64,000 nucleotides of DNA from Bacteroides sp. (GTDB lineage: Bacteria > Bacillota > Clostridia > Oscillospirales > Acutalibacteraceae), in NCBI GenBank assembly GCA_023665085.1, contig JAMPEQ010000008.1, forward strand, positions 1 to 64,000. The letters run 5' to 3'. The position numbers and the translations under genes are program-made. Positions 43,979 through 54,097 of this stretch are shown in pieces. The notes beneath the pieces are model-generated. The model was not told the DNA's origin. It worked only from the letters and a program-made list of their open reading frames with translations, and did not search any database. The first letter of the stretch is position 1; each line of letters begins with the position of its first letter.

Positions 43979-45009
43979 TAGATTATTGCTTCCAAAGCTC
44001 TTCGTATTGTTCTTCTGAATTTTCGCCAGAGAGTATTTTTAGGATATTCTTTTATATATTCTTTTACAAAACCATTGTAATCATGGCTTTCAGCTAATGA
44101 AATAAGCTTATCTGAAAAATATTCCTGAAGGATTTTTTTGTCAGTAATATCGGAATAAATTTCAAAGCATTCTTTTATTTTATCAGGTGATTTTTTTAAT
44201 GGAAGCCATGCAATATAGTATTCTACACAGCCTTTTAAATAATTGCCTGCATAAAGTGATTGATACTTTCTGGGCATTAAGTCATTTCCGCCAAAATAAT
44301 CTGCAATTTTAAAGTAGATATATTTTTGCATATTATGCATCTCAGCATAATATTTTGAAGAAAGACCGCCTCTTATGAAATGATAGTTATATACAATTTT
44401 ATCTGAAATTAAGGCCTTCCCTTTGATGTGCTTGGCAAACAGAAGGTTAAAAATATGATCTTCACCAAAAGTCATACTTGTATCATATTCAAGATTATTT
44501 TCAGCAATTATACTTCTTCTGAATATTTTTGCCCATGGCCACCAGATCACATTGTCAAAATCCTGAAATCTTTCGTTTATATCATCCTTATTGATAAATT
44601 CATTAGGATTTTCATGCTTTGGCTTTGATTTAAGTCTGATTTCATTGTGTGAAAAAACAATCATATCAACATCGTCTGACATTAATTCTACCATGGTTTT
44701 AAAAGAATCTTTAGTAACACTGTCATCAGCATCTATAAAGGTTACAAATTCACCCGTTGCATGCTTCAGGGCTGTATTTCTTGCAGATGATACTCCGCCG
44801 TTTTTTTGGCTTATAACTTTTACACGGCTATCATTTTTTTCATACAAGCTGAGTATTTCAGCAGTATTATCTGTTGATCCGTCATTTACAATAATGACTT
44901 CAAAATTTTTATAGCTTTGATTTACTATAGAATTCAAACAGTCTTTAATAAATTTACTTGCATTGTATGCCGGAATAAGTACGCTTAACATTCCTTTAGT
45001 GGTTTTCAT
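43978..45009 (-). CDS. Family 2 glycosyltransferase
   Basis: 343 aa. GT-A fold with VLIPAYNASKFI, VNDGSTDNT, GVSSARN and the metal-binding TFIDADD. It adds one sugar from a nucleotide donor at the cytoplasmic membrane face. The C-terminal ~130 residues, basic and aromatic, probably contact the membrane. Sugar and linkage are not predictable. Confidence 0.92.
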   Translation of the reverse strand: MKTTKGMLSVLIPAYNASKFIKDCLNSIVNQSYKNFEVIIVNDGSTDNTAEILSLYEKNDSRVKVISQKNGGVSSARNTALKHATGEFVTFIDADDSVTKDSFKTMVELMSDDVDMIVFSHNEIRLKSKPKHENPNEFINKDDINERFQDFDNVIWWPWAKIFRRSIIAENNLEYDTSMTFGEDHIFNLLFAKHIKGKALISDKIVYNYHFIRGGLSSKYYAEMHNMQKYIYFKIADYFGGNDLMPRKYQSLYAGNYLKGCVEYYIAWLPLKKSPDKIKECFEIYSDITDKKILQEYFSDKLISLAESHDYNGFVKEYIKEYPKNTLWRKFRRTIRRALEAII

Positions 45010-45068
45010 TATTCTTCATCCTTGAATTGAAATTTTATTAATACTAAAACAGAAAATATGCACTGCAT

Positions 45069-46331
45069 TTATAGCTTTACATGTATCCTTTTTTCTTTTT
45101 TTGATTCTTTTTCAGTGACAATTGAGAAAAGTGCAAGTGACATAAATCCTATCATACCGGCGGGATTTGATAAAATAGCCGAGCCGATAGCATAAATCAT
45201 ATACTGCATATAAGCACCATACAAAAAAGCCCTCTTTTGATTGTTCATTGATATATCGTCGAGTGTTAAAAACAGACGTATATATACAAGGATGTAGAGA
45301 GCAGCTCCTATCCATCCAAACTGCCCTATTGCCATAGGCCAGAATGTGTCACTCAAAAATGCGGTGTTGTTTGGAGACATACCCTGTATTGTATCAAATC
45401 CATATTGATAATAAAGCGGGGAATATATTCTTGCTGCCTGATCAGAAGCAAATGTGCTGAAACCTGATCCCAGTGGAAAATATGTATTAGCAGTTTTAAA
45501 AGAATATTGAAAAAACAGTCTTCTTGGAGATTCATCAACAAGTAGATATTCATTAATTTGAAACTGACCTGCGACGATAATCATTACTATACCTGCAATA
45601 ATTGTTAAAAAGTTTAATTTTTGGTGTTTCTTAAAATAATAGGATAGTGCAACAAAAATTATTGCAAATACAATTGCAGGTGATTTAGTAGATAATACTA
45701 TACTTATAGTTGCAAAAATATAATATAATTTGCGTTGCTGAGGTTTCATTTTTGTATTACATATCAAAATTCCGAACACAAGAATATAAACTGCAACATA
45801 TTGGAAACTGAATCTAAAGAAAAATGTGAAAGCCTTGATTCCGTATCTTTCACCATCAGTCATTCCTAAATTTACAACCTGGCTCAATAATGATAGTAAA
45901 AAAGCAAAAATTGTGTATAGCTTTGCAAAAGGAAGCAATATATCTATAATTCTTTGTTTTTCATCTTTTGATAAAAAGTATTTTATAAAGAAAAATGAAA
46001 ATAATAATTTAGTTTCAGCAACAATATCTACACATATTGAGAAAATAGAATTATTTATATTAAATAATATATTAGATAGTATACCTATAACAACAACAGA
46101 GAACAGTGTGATAATTGTTATTAAATCTCGTCTTTCAACTTTGCTTCTGAAAGCTATTAGATATACAGCTGAGCATAATCCGAGAATCTCGTCAAGATAA
46201 CTACCTGTGTTTCTTATCTCCAGAATTATAAGTGTAATAATAAGAGCAATGACAAGAAAACACTTATAATTAAGTTTAAAACTTGTTTTATTCAATTTTA
46301 AGTGTTTATTTTTGTTGATGATTTCGTTCAT
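45069..46331 (-). CDS. O-antigen/capsule polymerase-like protein (Wzy-like)
   Basis: 420 aa with 10-12 membrane helices and a large outside loop carrying FPLGSGFSTFASDQAAR, typical of Wzy/O-antigen ligase-like proteins. In the Wzx/Wzy route it joins repeat units outside the membrane. Low sequence conservation makes the name depend on topology and its place among glycosyltransferases. Confidence 0.82.
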   Translation of the reverse strand: MNEIINKNKHLKLNKTSFKLNYKCFLVIALIITLIILEIRNTGSYLDEILGLCSAVYLIAFRSKVERRDLITIITLFSVVVIGILSNILFNINNSIFSICVDIVAETKLLFSFFFIKYFLSKDEKQRIIDILLPFAKLYTIFAFLLSLLSQVVNLGMTDGERYGIKAFTFFFRFSFQYVAVYILVFGILICNTKMKPQQRKLYYIFATISIVLSTKSPAIVFAIIFVALSYYFKKHQKLNFLTIIAGIVMIIVAGQFQINEYLLVDESPRRLFFQYSFKTANTYFPLGSGFSTFASDQAARIYSPLYYQYGFDTIQGMSPNNTAFLSDTFWPMAIGQFGWIGAALYILVYIRLFLTLDDISMNNQKRAFLYGAYMQYMIYAIGSAILSNPAGMIGFMSLALFSIVTEKESKKEKRIHVKL

Positions 46332-46346
46332 TTTATAAGTCCTTAG

Positions 46347-47375
46347 TTATTTTTTCTTGTTGATTGCTTTTTTAGGATAAAAGAAGAACAGCAGAGGTCG
46401 AAGATTTTTTGCAATCATGTAAACTAAAACAGGCAGCAGGAAGCTTGCAATTATTCCAAATAAAATGTGCATGATTGAATTTGTTATGCCGAGTTTCACC
46501 AGTAATGAACGTACTGTTGCTGCCGAAATTGTGTGCATTAAAAAAACAGGCATAAAATATTCGGAAAATTTAAAGCTTATGTTATTTATGTATTTTATAT
46601 CAGTTACGTGCGAACAAATTAATATTGCAATAATAAATAAAATTCCGATAACTGATTTTATTGTTTCGTTATTCGTGTATTGACGGAAAAAATAAATACT
46701 TAATAGTGCAGCTGTTATAAATGAAATTATCATAAAAATCTTTTTTCTTTTTATATTACAATTAATTTCATTAACTGCAAGCCACATACCTATTGCAAAC
46801 CAAATAAATTTCGATGTCAATGAGAATATGTATGGTAAATGATATCCCAAATCATGTATAGCTATATTGACTATTTTAAGTATGATAGCAGCTATAAGAA
46901 GTGTATTTGCCTGCTTTTTTGAGTTTACACATGGTATTAAAAGAAAGAAAAAAAATAGTATGTATAAATACCAATACGGTGAAATAGGATTGATAAATAA
47001 AGAATTAAAAAAGTTGCCTGCTTCGGTGTTTACATAGTCTGAAAAAACTGCTTTAAGCAACAGAGTGATTATAGAAAATGTAAAGTAGGGCACACCTAAA
47101 TTCAGAAGTTTGTCAGATACATTATGCTGCCATGCCTTCAGACTGTGAACTTTATTAGATTTTTGATATAAAAAACCACTGCATACAAAAAACAGAGGGA
47201 CATGAAATGTATAAACGGCTTGAATTATTATATTATATAATGCATTGTCAGGAAGAATTTTGGCTGATACCATGGACATATAGAAATGACCGAGAACAAC
47301 TAAAATACACGCTACAAATTTTATATTGTCAACCCATAAATATCTGGTTTTATTTGAGTTGTTTGATATTTCCAT
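46347..47375 (-). CDS. Acyltransferase family 3 membrane protein
   Basis: 342 aa with ten membrane helices. Begins RYLWVDNIKFVACILVVLGHF; the early Asp/Asn and the His of LGHF are the family's N-terminal motif, and FHVPLFFVCSGFLY follows. It transfers acetyl or other acyl groups to sugars. It is one of two such genes in this operon. Confidence 0.9.
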   Translation of the reverse strand: MEISNNSNKTRYLWVDNIKFVACILVVLGHFYMSMVSAKILPDNALYNIIIQAVYTFHVPLFFVCSGFLYQKSNKVHSLKAWQHNVSDKLLNLGVPYFTFSIITLLLKAVFSDYVNTEAGNFFNSLFINPISPYWYLYILFFFFLLIPCVNSKKQANTLLIAAIILKIVNIAIHDLGYHLPYIFSLTSKFIWFAIGMWLAVNEINCNIKRKKIFMIISFITAALLSIYFFRQYTNNETIKSVIGILFIIAILICSHVTDIKYINNISFKFSEYFMPVFLMHTISAATVRSLLVKLGITNSIMHILFGIIASFLLPVLVYMIAKNLRPLLFFFYPKKAINKKK

Positions 47376-47431
47376 TTTTTACCTCTTATATCTGAATATG
47401 ATATAGTGAATTTTTATTAGTTAAGAAGCAA

Positions 47432-48403
47432 TCAATTGTTTTTTCCTAATGCTCCTTTTATATTGAAAATTATTCTTTCCGGTGTGAGCTTATGTCTGTT
47501 TTTCCATAAGCTTTTTGCATAAAAACTTATAGGATGACTTATACCCTTTCTGCTTATAAGACCTCTTGTAAGTCTAAACGGTTTATCACTTACAACATCG
47601 GAATAAATAAGATATTCGGTATCAGTGCCGAACTTTGAAATTTTGTAGCTCATTGGTCTGCACCAAAAATGAATATACAAAAATTCTTCTTCAAAAATTT
47701 TTCCGCTGTTCAGATAATATCTTGTAAGCCTGCCTTTTTTCCATGTAAATATTTGTCTGTTATTTTTATATTCATCTTCTTCGGGCATTGCGTCAAGATG
47801 AAATTTTCTTTCGTATTTCGTAAGATTTGCAAAAATAATTTCCTGATAGTAGGGAATATTGAGATAATTATAAATCGCATCAATTCCGTTTTCATCAAAG
47901 GAATATCGATTGCCTTTGAAAAAAGCATCTTTATAGTTAAGTTCTCCGGGTACAATTACTTTATATCGGGCATTTACTTCAGGTGTGTTTTTGAAGATTG
48001 TTGAGTGACCGTAAAAGCCTATACGGTCATATTTTTCAAGTATTTCCTTAGTAAAAAATCTGCGGATATCGCCCCACATCAAATCAATATCGCAGTATCC
48101 CCAAAAGTCATAACCAATTAAATCTTCGCTGAATATCTCACCGTAAGCAGGTTTAAAGAGCGAAAGATGCCATGGAGTTTTTACTTCAATTTTTTCGTCA
48201 AAATTATTTTGCAGTTTTTCAAGCAGCTGCTCGTAACTGCAGTATTTTACAGCAACATTTTCAGGATAATTATATTCAGTTTTGTCATCAGTGTAAATCA
48301 GCCAGTTTACAGTAGGATTAGCTTTACAGCTTGTAAGCCACAGCTGAAATGCCTTTCCTGGCAGTTTGCCGAAAAAGGGAATTATATAACATATTGACTT
48401 CAT
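47432..48403 (-). CDS. DUF6625-like glycosyltransferase-type protein
   Basis: 323 aa. Begins CYIIPFFGKLPG and has YDFWGYCDIDLMWGDI near 105-120, in which CDID resembles a GT-A metal-binding DxD. Similar proteins in capsule loci carry the DUF6625 label. It probably acts as a sugar transferase; this is inferred from the DxD-like motif and position. It lies 10 bp after the GT4 gene upstream. Confidence 0.68.
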   Translation of the reverse strand: MKSICYIIPFFGKLPGKAFQLWLTSCKANPTVNWLIYTDDKTEYNYPENVAVKYCSYEQLLEKLQNNFDEKIEVKTPWHLSLFKPAYGEIFSEDLIGYDFWGYCDIDLMWGDIRRFFTKEILEKYDRIGFYGHSTIFKNTPEVNARYKVIVPGELNYKDAFFKGNRYSFDENGIDAIYNYLNIPYYQEIIFANLTKYERKFHLDAMPEEDEYKNNRQIFTWKKGRLTRYYLNSGKIFEEEFLYIHFWCRPMSYKISKFGTDTEYLIYSDVVSDKPFRLTRGLISRKGISHPISFYAKSLWKNRHKLTPERIIFNIKGALGKNN

Positions 48404-48413
48404 ATTTTCTCCG

Positions 48414-49502
48414 TTAATTCATTGCTTTATAAATTTTTATAAAGGTTTCTGCCTTTTCTGTTGTGGATAGTGTTTCACGATATTTAAGGCAGTTTTTTAT
48501 GTATACGTTGTTTTCAATAATTTTATGCAAATCTTTTTTACTCCATTCGTCATTAACTATACCAAGGTTATTGGCCTTAATATATCCGGCGTTGTATGGA
48601 ACAGATGTTGTAATGACAGGTGTGCCTACAGAAATGGACTCAACGATAGACACCATATTATTGTCTTTTTCGGTATAAACCAGCATAGCTGAAGCTTTTC
48701 TGAGATAATCAATCAGCTTGTCATGATTAAGCTTTCCTGTAAATATAGTGCTTTGCTCAATATTTAGCGTTTTTGACAAGGCTTCAAGATTAGCTTTTTC
48801 ATCGCCGTCACCCATAATATAAAGCTTTGCAGAGCTATCGTATTCATTAAGATATTCAGAAAATGCACAAAGAATTTTGTCTATGCGTTTTCTTTTTATC
48901 AGCTGAGAACTTACGACAAAGTAATTTTTCTTTTTTTCGCATGGTGTAAATTTATGAAGATTTACTCCGTGGTCAATAATTTCGTCACTGATTTTGTGAC
49001 AGAATTGACCTATGAAATCTCTTGCCTCAATACTTCTGGGCACAATAAGGGAGTTTCTGAAAAATAATCTTGCAACAAATCCGTACCAAATTTTTGATGC
49101 AATTCCTTTAAAAATCTTATTATGCTTTGCAAGCTCGTGCCATACAATAAGGTTTTTATTACTGCACATAGTAAGCATTAAAGAGTTGAGAGAAAATACT
49201 TCGCTGGTGATTATGAAATCATATCCGCCATGCTTTGCAAGAGATATAACTCCTGGGCAGTATGGTAATGTGTTGACAGGGAAAAGCTTTTTAAGCTTTG
49301 TTTTGAGCCATATTATTTTAAAAGGATAATCCTCTTCCTCCGAAGGCTTGTAGTCCTCTGCGGCAGCCAGTGTAACTTCTGCACCAAGCTCAGTAAAGCC
49401 AAGACACAGATCATAAATCATAGTGTCCTTGATGGTATTTACTCTTTTTATATTTTTGGTTTCACTTGTGTAAATAATAGGATTAACTACAAGAATTTTC
49501 AT
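48414..49502 (-). CDS. Family 4 glycosyltransferase
   Basis: 362 aa GT-B enzyme. The C-terminal donor domain has SQLIKRKRIDKIL, YIMGDGDE and the E-x7-E region SIVESISVGTPVI. The N-terminal domain lacks the usual GG motif start and may bind the acceptor. Its start overlaps the end of the acyltransferase gene by 20 bases. Confidence 0.9.
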   Translation of the reverse strand: MKILVVNPIIYTSETKNIKRVNTIKDTMIYDLCLGFTELGAEVTLAAAEDYKPSEEEDYPFKIIWLKTKLKKLFPVNTLPYCPGVISLAKHGGYDFIITSEVFSLNSLMLTMCSNKNLIVWHELAKHNKIFKGIASKIWYGFVARLFFRNSLIVPRSIEARDFIGQFCHKISDEIIDHGVNLHKFTPCEKKKNYFVVSSQLIKRKRIDKILCAFSEYLNEYDSSAKLYIMGDGDEKANLEALSKTLNIEQSTIFTGKLNHDKLIDYLRKASAMLVYTEKDNNMVSIVESISVGTPVITTSVPYNAGYIKANNLGIVNDEWSKKDLHKIIENNVYIKNCLKYRETLSTTEKAETFIKIYKAMN

Positions 49503-50583
49503 TTTTAATACCTATTTTATTTGAAATTTTGTTTATATAAGGCGTCACTTTTTCTATAAAAGAATATAGTATTTTATCTAAAAGTAATGCAGGATACTGC
49601 AAGACTAATGCCAGCAGATAGCATAATGCAAAAACAGCTATTGACATAGCCAGCATTAAAAATACCAGCCATATGCTTTCCTGATATTTGGTGGTTATTT
49701 CAAATCTTGAAATAATGTTGGTAACAGTTCCGCTGATGATATAGATATATAATGTTTTTGAAGACAGAGCATTGATAACTCTGTTTTCGTATGTATTTTC
49801 TGTTGCAATATGAAGAATAAGAATACCTGCAGCTAATGTTGTTATTGTGCATTCCCTTGAAAACGGATAAGAGGTTTCTCCTCTGACAAGTGTTGCTGCA
49901 TAATTTCCTACAAAAGTTACCGCAAAAGTAATCAGAAGAAGTACAGCTGCTTTGTTTTTATTAAGCTGAATTCTGTATTTTGAAAGATATGCGCCAATGA
50001 AATATGCACTTATCATTGTAACAAGACCTTTTCCTCTATCGTTCATAATGTCAAAATAAAGAAACGTAGGCATAATATAAAATATTGCCAGCATTGCAAT
50101 AATCAATTTTTGAAAATCTTTTTTTGACATTGCATTTATGGCTTTATTAAAGAACGGAGCAAGAATCATTACGCAGATGTAGCAGGAAATATACCAGTAA
50201 TATCTGCTTGAAATAGGTATAATATGTTTGACTATACTCATCAAAGAAATATTTTCATTTGTAAGCTTATTAACAACGATGCCTACTATCATTGCAAAGA
50301 CCGAACAGCACCATGTCATTGATATCATTTTTGTAAGTCTTTTTGCAGAAGAATTAATCAAAAAGTATCCGCTTATAAGCATAAAAATTATAACGCCTAA
50401 TCCGGCAGAAAACACTGACTGCGTAAATACAAAAATAACTTGAGGTAATTTTTGAAATTCTTCGCCTGAATTAGTTCCGTAAATATGTGATGCGATAATC
50501 ATCAGCATAGCGAAAATTCTTACTATTTCAATATTTGAGTTTCGTGCTTTTTTCTTTGCAGTTAAGTCATTTGAATTCTTCAT
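49483..50583 (-). CDS. Acyltransferase family 3 membrane protein (second)
   Basis: 366 aa with ten membrane helices. NIEIVRIFAMLMIIASHIYG holds the family's Arg and His pair. WYISCYICVMILAPF matches the mid-protein motif. Likely modifies the polysaccharide with an acyl group, at a position different from the paralogue at 46347. Confidence 0.9.
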   Translation of the reverse strand: MKNSNDLTAKKKARNSNIEIVRIFAMLMIIASHIYGTNSGEEFQKLPQVIFVFTQSVFSAGLGVIIFMLISGYFLINSSAKRLTKMISMTWCCSVFAMIVGIVVNKLTNENISLMSIVKHIIPISSRYYWYISCYICVMILAPFFNKAINAMSKKDFQKLIIAMLAIFYIMPTFLYFDIMNDRGKGLVTMISAYFIGAYLSKYRIQLNKNKAAVLLLITFAVTFVGNYAATLVRGETSYPFSRECTITTLAAGILILHIATENTYENRVINALSSKTLYIYIISGTVTNIISRFEITTKYQESIWLVFLMLAMSIAVFALCYLLALVLQYPALLLDKILYSFIEKVTPYINKISNKIGIKNENSCS

Positions 50584-50589
50584 AATAAA

Positions 50590-51765
50590 TTATTTCTCTC
50601 TGGTTTGTGCAGCAATATCGGCATCTACAATTTCTTCACCTGTTTTATTTTTCAGCTGTTCTCTTGAAATGTCACTCAAGCCGTCATTTACAACAGCGTT
50701 TACATCACATGTTGACAACTTATCAAGCTCTTCCTTTGTAATTTTGCCGTCACGGTAATCACGGCAAATTTTATTTTCGTACATAGAATATTTGCTGTCT
50801 TTAAAATAACGCAGGAATTTGTGCTTTATAACCCAAAGTGCAGGTTTGTGGATATATTTGTGCATAGCAGGAGATACGGAGCCAATCATCCAGCACTGAC
50901 GATCGCAGTGTCTTACCTTTTCTCTTACTCTATCAGCTTGCGAACTGTTCCAGAGAGTCTCCCAATCCTGCTCATTGAGATTACCCATAACCTCTTTTTC
51001 CTTTGTTCCGTTGCAAGGCATTACATCACCGTAAGGATCAATGAAAAATGTATCAAATGCCATATCGCATGGAAGCAGTCTTTCCTGCCCGTATATGTAA
51101 TTAATAAGACCGTGATTGAAGTAAGCTCTGAACCATTTTTTTGGTGAATTTGATTTTAAAAGTTCATTTACAAGGTTTTCAAATTCCTTTGCAACCATAG
51201 GTCTGTCTTTGATAATGTTTTTTGCCTCTACGAAGTAGAAGGAGTTATGGAGTGATGCAGTGGCAAATTCCATATTCATTTCATCACTCAGTTTGTAAAG
51301 TGATACCAAATCTTTTGCATTTGCATCCTGAACAGTCATTCCGAATCCTACATCAGGATGTTTCATCTCTACCAGCTTTTTGAGAGTTGTGTATCCCTTA
51401 TTAAATCCATCGTTAAGACCACGGATAGTATTGTTGGTTTCTTCGAGACCTTCGATTGAGATTCTTATGCCAACATTAGGAAATTCTTTGCAAAGCTCAA
51501 TAATTCTGTCTGTAAAAAATCCGTTGGTAGATATAACAATTCTGTCACTTTTTTTGTAAAGCTCTGCAACGATTTCTCTTAAATCCTCTCTGATAAAAGG
51601 CTCTCCTCCTGTGATGTTTGTAAAATACATCGGAGGGAGTTTTTTTATTGTTTCAACTGTTATTTCCTCTTCGGGCTTTGATGGTTTTTTATATCTGTTG
51701 CACATATTACAGCGTGCATTGCAGCGATATGTAACAATTACTGTTCCGTTTAATTTTTTTGCCAT
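50590..51765 (-). CDS. Radical SAM/SPASM-like protein within the polysaccharide operon
   Basis: 391 aa. Radical SAM motif CNARCNMC (about 14-21) and GGEPF (about 55). The C-terminal part has LPCDMAFDTFFIDPYGDVMPCN and CDRQC, giving the cysteines of a SPASM-like auxiliary cluster. A ~100-residue extension beyond this has no recognisable domain. Family members modify peptides or sugars, or act in dehydration and epimerisation. Here it lies between a GT4 and an acyltransferase gene (6-18 bp gaps), so a sugar or lipid-linked intermediate is the likely substrate. No precursor peptide gene is seen. Function open. Confidence 0.85.
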   Translation of the reverse strand: MAKKLNGTVIVTYRCNARCNMCNRYKKPSKPEEEITVETIKKLPPMYFTNITGGEPFIREDLREIVAELYKKSDRIVISTNGFFTDRIIELCKEFPNVGIRISIEGLEETNNTIRGLNDGFNKGYTTLKKLVEMKHPDVGFGMTVQDANAKDLVSLYKLSDEMNMEFATASLHNSFYFVEAKNIIKDRPMVAKEFENLVNELLKSNSPKKWFRAYFNHGLINYIYGQERLLPCDMAFDTFFIDPYGDVMPCNGTKEKEVMGNLNEQDWETLWNSSQADRVREKVRHCDRQCWMIGSVSPAMHKYIHKPALWVIKHKFLRYFKDSKYSMYENKICRDYRDGKITKEELDKLSTCDVNAVVNDGLSDISREQLKNKTGEEIVDADIAAQTREK

Positions 51766-51783
51766 TTATTTCACCTCATGAGA

Positions 51784-52968
51784 TTAATTCTCATATATTT
51801 TAATCAGCTTTGTACAGTAATCACTTACTGCATCAAATTTATAATCCAGACAGGCTTTGCTCATTTCGTCAGCCTTAGCTTTATCTGAAATTATACTGTT
51901 GATTGCGTTTTCAAATTCTTTTATATTTCCTGCTTCAAAAAGTATGCCGGTTTTATTGTTATCGATTAGTTCGGGTATACCTCCGATATTTGCGGCAACT
52001 ACAGGAGTACCATACATAATACTTTCCATGACGGAGAATGGGCAGTTTTCATACCATATGCTTGGATATACAGTGCACTTTGCCTTGCGTATAAGAGTTT
52101 CAAGCTCTGTTCCTGTTTTAAAGCCTATATTTTCAAGGTTAGGTGAATGATTAACAGTGTCTTCCATAGGACCTGAGCCCGCACATACAAAATTAATGCT
52201 TGAAGCTCCTGCTAATGTTTCAATTCCTTTTTCCTTGGCAAATCTTCCAAAATACAGTATATAATCTTCTTTATCAGTTTCCTTTTTTTCAACCATGTCA
52301 ACAAAATTGTGTAAGGTTATAGTTTTGTTTTTGAATATAGGGTTGCTGTCCAGCTTTTTTTTCATAAATTCACTGCAGCATATGATTGTATCAATTTGGC
52401 TGTATACATTTTTTCTGTTCCAGTATTCAGCCTCTATTGTGCCTATTATCGATTTTAATGCTGAGCCGTGAACACATTTTCCTTTTGTGCAGTTTATAAA
52501 TTTTCCGCCTATGCATGCCTCGCAAATCTTATCATTGTTATACATCATGTGATTAGGGCAGATAAGCTGATAGTCGTGAGCAGTGTATATTATTTTAACG
52601 CTTTTGCCACTCTCTTTTTCCCACTGTCTTATTTCTAAAATAATTGACGGCGTAAGCTGATAGTTAAAATTGTTCAAATGAACAATATCAGGCTGAAATT
52701 TATCAAGAACAAGTCTTATTTTTATCCTAGCCTCTTTTGAATAGATTGTTTTTAAGGACATTTTGATTTTTTGCAGAGCACCACTGTTATGAAAATCCAT
52801 ATCCGAAGTGTATGCATCTGCACTGTTTGAAACGCATCTGCCTTCGTGCTCCATTCCAAAATATTCAACCTGATGACCTGTTTTTGCAAGCTGTTCACCA
52901 AGCTTAAACATGTATGTTTCTGATCCGCCGTTTTTATACAAAAACTTATTTACCATCAATATTTTCAT
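51784..52968 (-). CDS. Family 4 glycosyltransferase
   Basis: About 394 aa from ATG 52968, which follows GGTGAT. GT-B fold: NKFLYKNGGSETYM at the N-terminus and the donor motif FSVMESIMYGTPVVAANIGGIPELI. A cysteine group (CPNHMMYNNDKICEACIGGKFINCTKGKC, about 140-170) is typical of one GT4 subgroup and may bind a metal or form a structural unit. It adds a sugar to the growing repeat unit. Confidence 0.91.
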   Translation of the reverse strand: MKILMVNKFLYKNGGSETYMFKLGEQLAKTGHQVEYFGMEHEGRCVSNSADAYTSDMDFHNSGALQKIKMSLKTIYSKEARIKIRLVLDKFQPDIVHLNNFNYQLTPSIILEIRQWEKESGKSVKIIYTAHDYQLICPNHMMYNNDKICEACIGGKFINCTKGKCVHGSALKSIIGTIEAEYWNRKNVYSQIDTIICCSEFMKKKLDSNPIFKNKTITLHNFVDMVEKKETDKEDYILYFGRFAKEKGIETLAGASSINFVCAGSGPMEDTVNHSPNLENIGFKTGTELETLIRKAKCTVYPSIWYENCPFSVMESIMYGTPVVAANIGGIPELIDNNKTGILFEAGNIKEFENAINSIISDKAKADEMSKACLDYKFDAVSDYCTKLIKIYEN

Positions 52969-52978
52969 TTTATCACCA

Positions 52979-54097
52979 TTATTTTTTGTACAGTTCAAGT
53001 GTTCTGTCCACAATATCATTCCAGCTGAATTTACTGCATATGTAATTACTTGCTTCTTTTTTATATTTGCTCACAAGGATTTCGTTATCAATCAGCTGTT
53101 TCAAAAGACTTTCAAGAGATTTTGCATTTCCTTTTTCAAAATACAATGCATTGTCTTCACAGACTTCAGTGCATTCATGAATGTCTGATGTAACGCAGCA
53201 ACAGCCGTAGCTCATAGCCTCCAGTAAACTCAGAGGCATACCCTCTAAATCACTTGGCAAGCAGTAGATATAAGCATTTGAGTATAGCTCTTCAAGAATT
53301 TCTCCCTGAACAAAATCAGTAAAGATTATATTGCTGTTATCCTTTGCCAGTTCTTTTACCTCATTCATATATTCACTTGTATGGCTTGATCCGCCTGCGA
53401 TAACAAGCTTTTTGTCTGTATCAAGATTTTTATATGCATTTATGAGATGATGTGCACATTTTTCAGGAACTATTCTTCCTAAAAACAGTATATAGCTGTC
53501 TTTACTGATACCGAATTTTTCTTTTATAATATGGTCGTCTCTGACAATCGGTTTTTTTACGCCATTTGGAATATATACAGTGTCTCTGCCATATGTTTCA
53601 AGAAAATATTTTTTTACATTTTCAGACAGAACAATCACTTCATCAGCATGCTTTGCTGCCATTTTTTCACCAAATTTTAGAAATGCAGTTGCAAATCCTC
53701 CCCATTTGGAGCGCTGCCAGTCAAGTCCGTGAATAGTAACAATAACTTTCTTGCCGAAAATTTTTGGCAGAAAGCACATTGAGCTTGGTCCTTCTGCATG
53801 AAAATGCACAATATCATATCTGCCTAAGGAGGCTCTTATGGATGCCAGAATGCTGTAAACAATTGCATTCAGCTTGCTGCTTTCAAAGGTAAACACGGTC
53901 TTTAGTTTAATTCCATTATATTCTTTTAAATTCCTGCTGTTTTCAAAATTTTTGCCTGAAACATGGTGTCCTTTTCGGTTATAAGCCACAACATTGTTTC
54001 CTCTTTTTACGAGAGCGGAGGACAGCTCGTCAACTACGATTTCTATTCCGCCTTCACGTGAGGGTATTCTTTTGTGACCTATCATTGCAATTTTCAT
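52979..54097 (-). CDS. Family 4 glycosyltransferase (WchF/DUF1972-like)
   Basis: 372 aa. IGHKRIPSREGGIEIVVDEL and HGLDWQRSKWGG are typical of the WchF-like rhamnosyltransferase group with the DUF1972 N-terminus. The donor domain has EGMPLSLLEAMSYGCCCV. It follows the initiating sugar transferase by one base, so it probably adds the second sugar. Rhamnose as donor is a guess from the family. Confidence 0.88.
   Translation of the reverse strand: MKIAMIGHKRIPSREGGIEIVVDELSSALVKRGNNVVAYNRKGHHVSGKNFENSRNLKEYNGIKLKTVFTFESSKLNAIVYSILASIRASLGRYDIVHFHAEGPSSMCFLPKIFGKKVIVTIHGLDWQRSKWGGFATAFLKFGEKMAAKHADEVIVLSENVKKYFLETYGRDTVYIPNGVKKPIVRDDHIIKEKFGISKDSYILFLGRIVPEKCAHHLINAYKNLDTDKKLVIAGGSSHTSEYMNEVKELAKDNSNIIFTDFVQGEILEELYSNAYIYCLPSDLEGMPLSLLEAMSYGCCCVTSDIHECTEVCEDNALYFEKGNAKSLESLLKQLIDNEILVSKYKKEASNYICSKFSWNDIVDRTLELYKK

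Noticed and set aside
50590..51765. RiPP (modified peptide) biosynthesis locus around the SPASM protein
   Set aside because: No small precursor gene, leader-binding domain or peptide exporter is seen nearby; the gene is flanked tightly by sugar-polymer genes.
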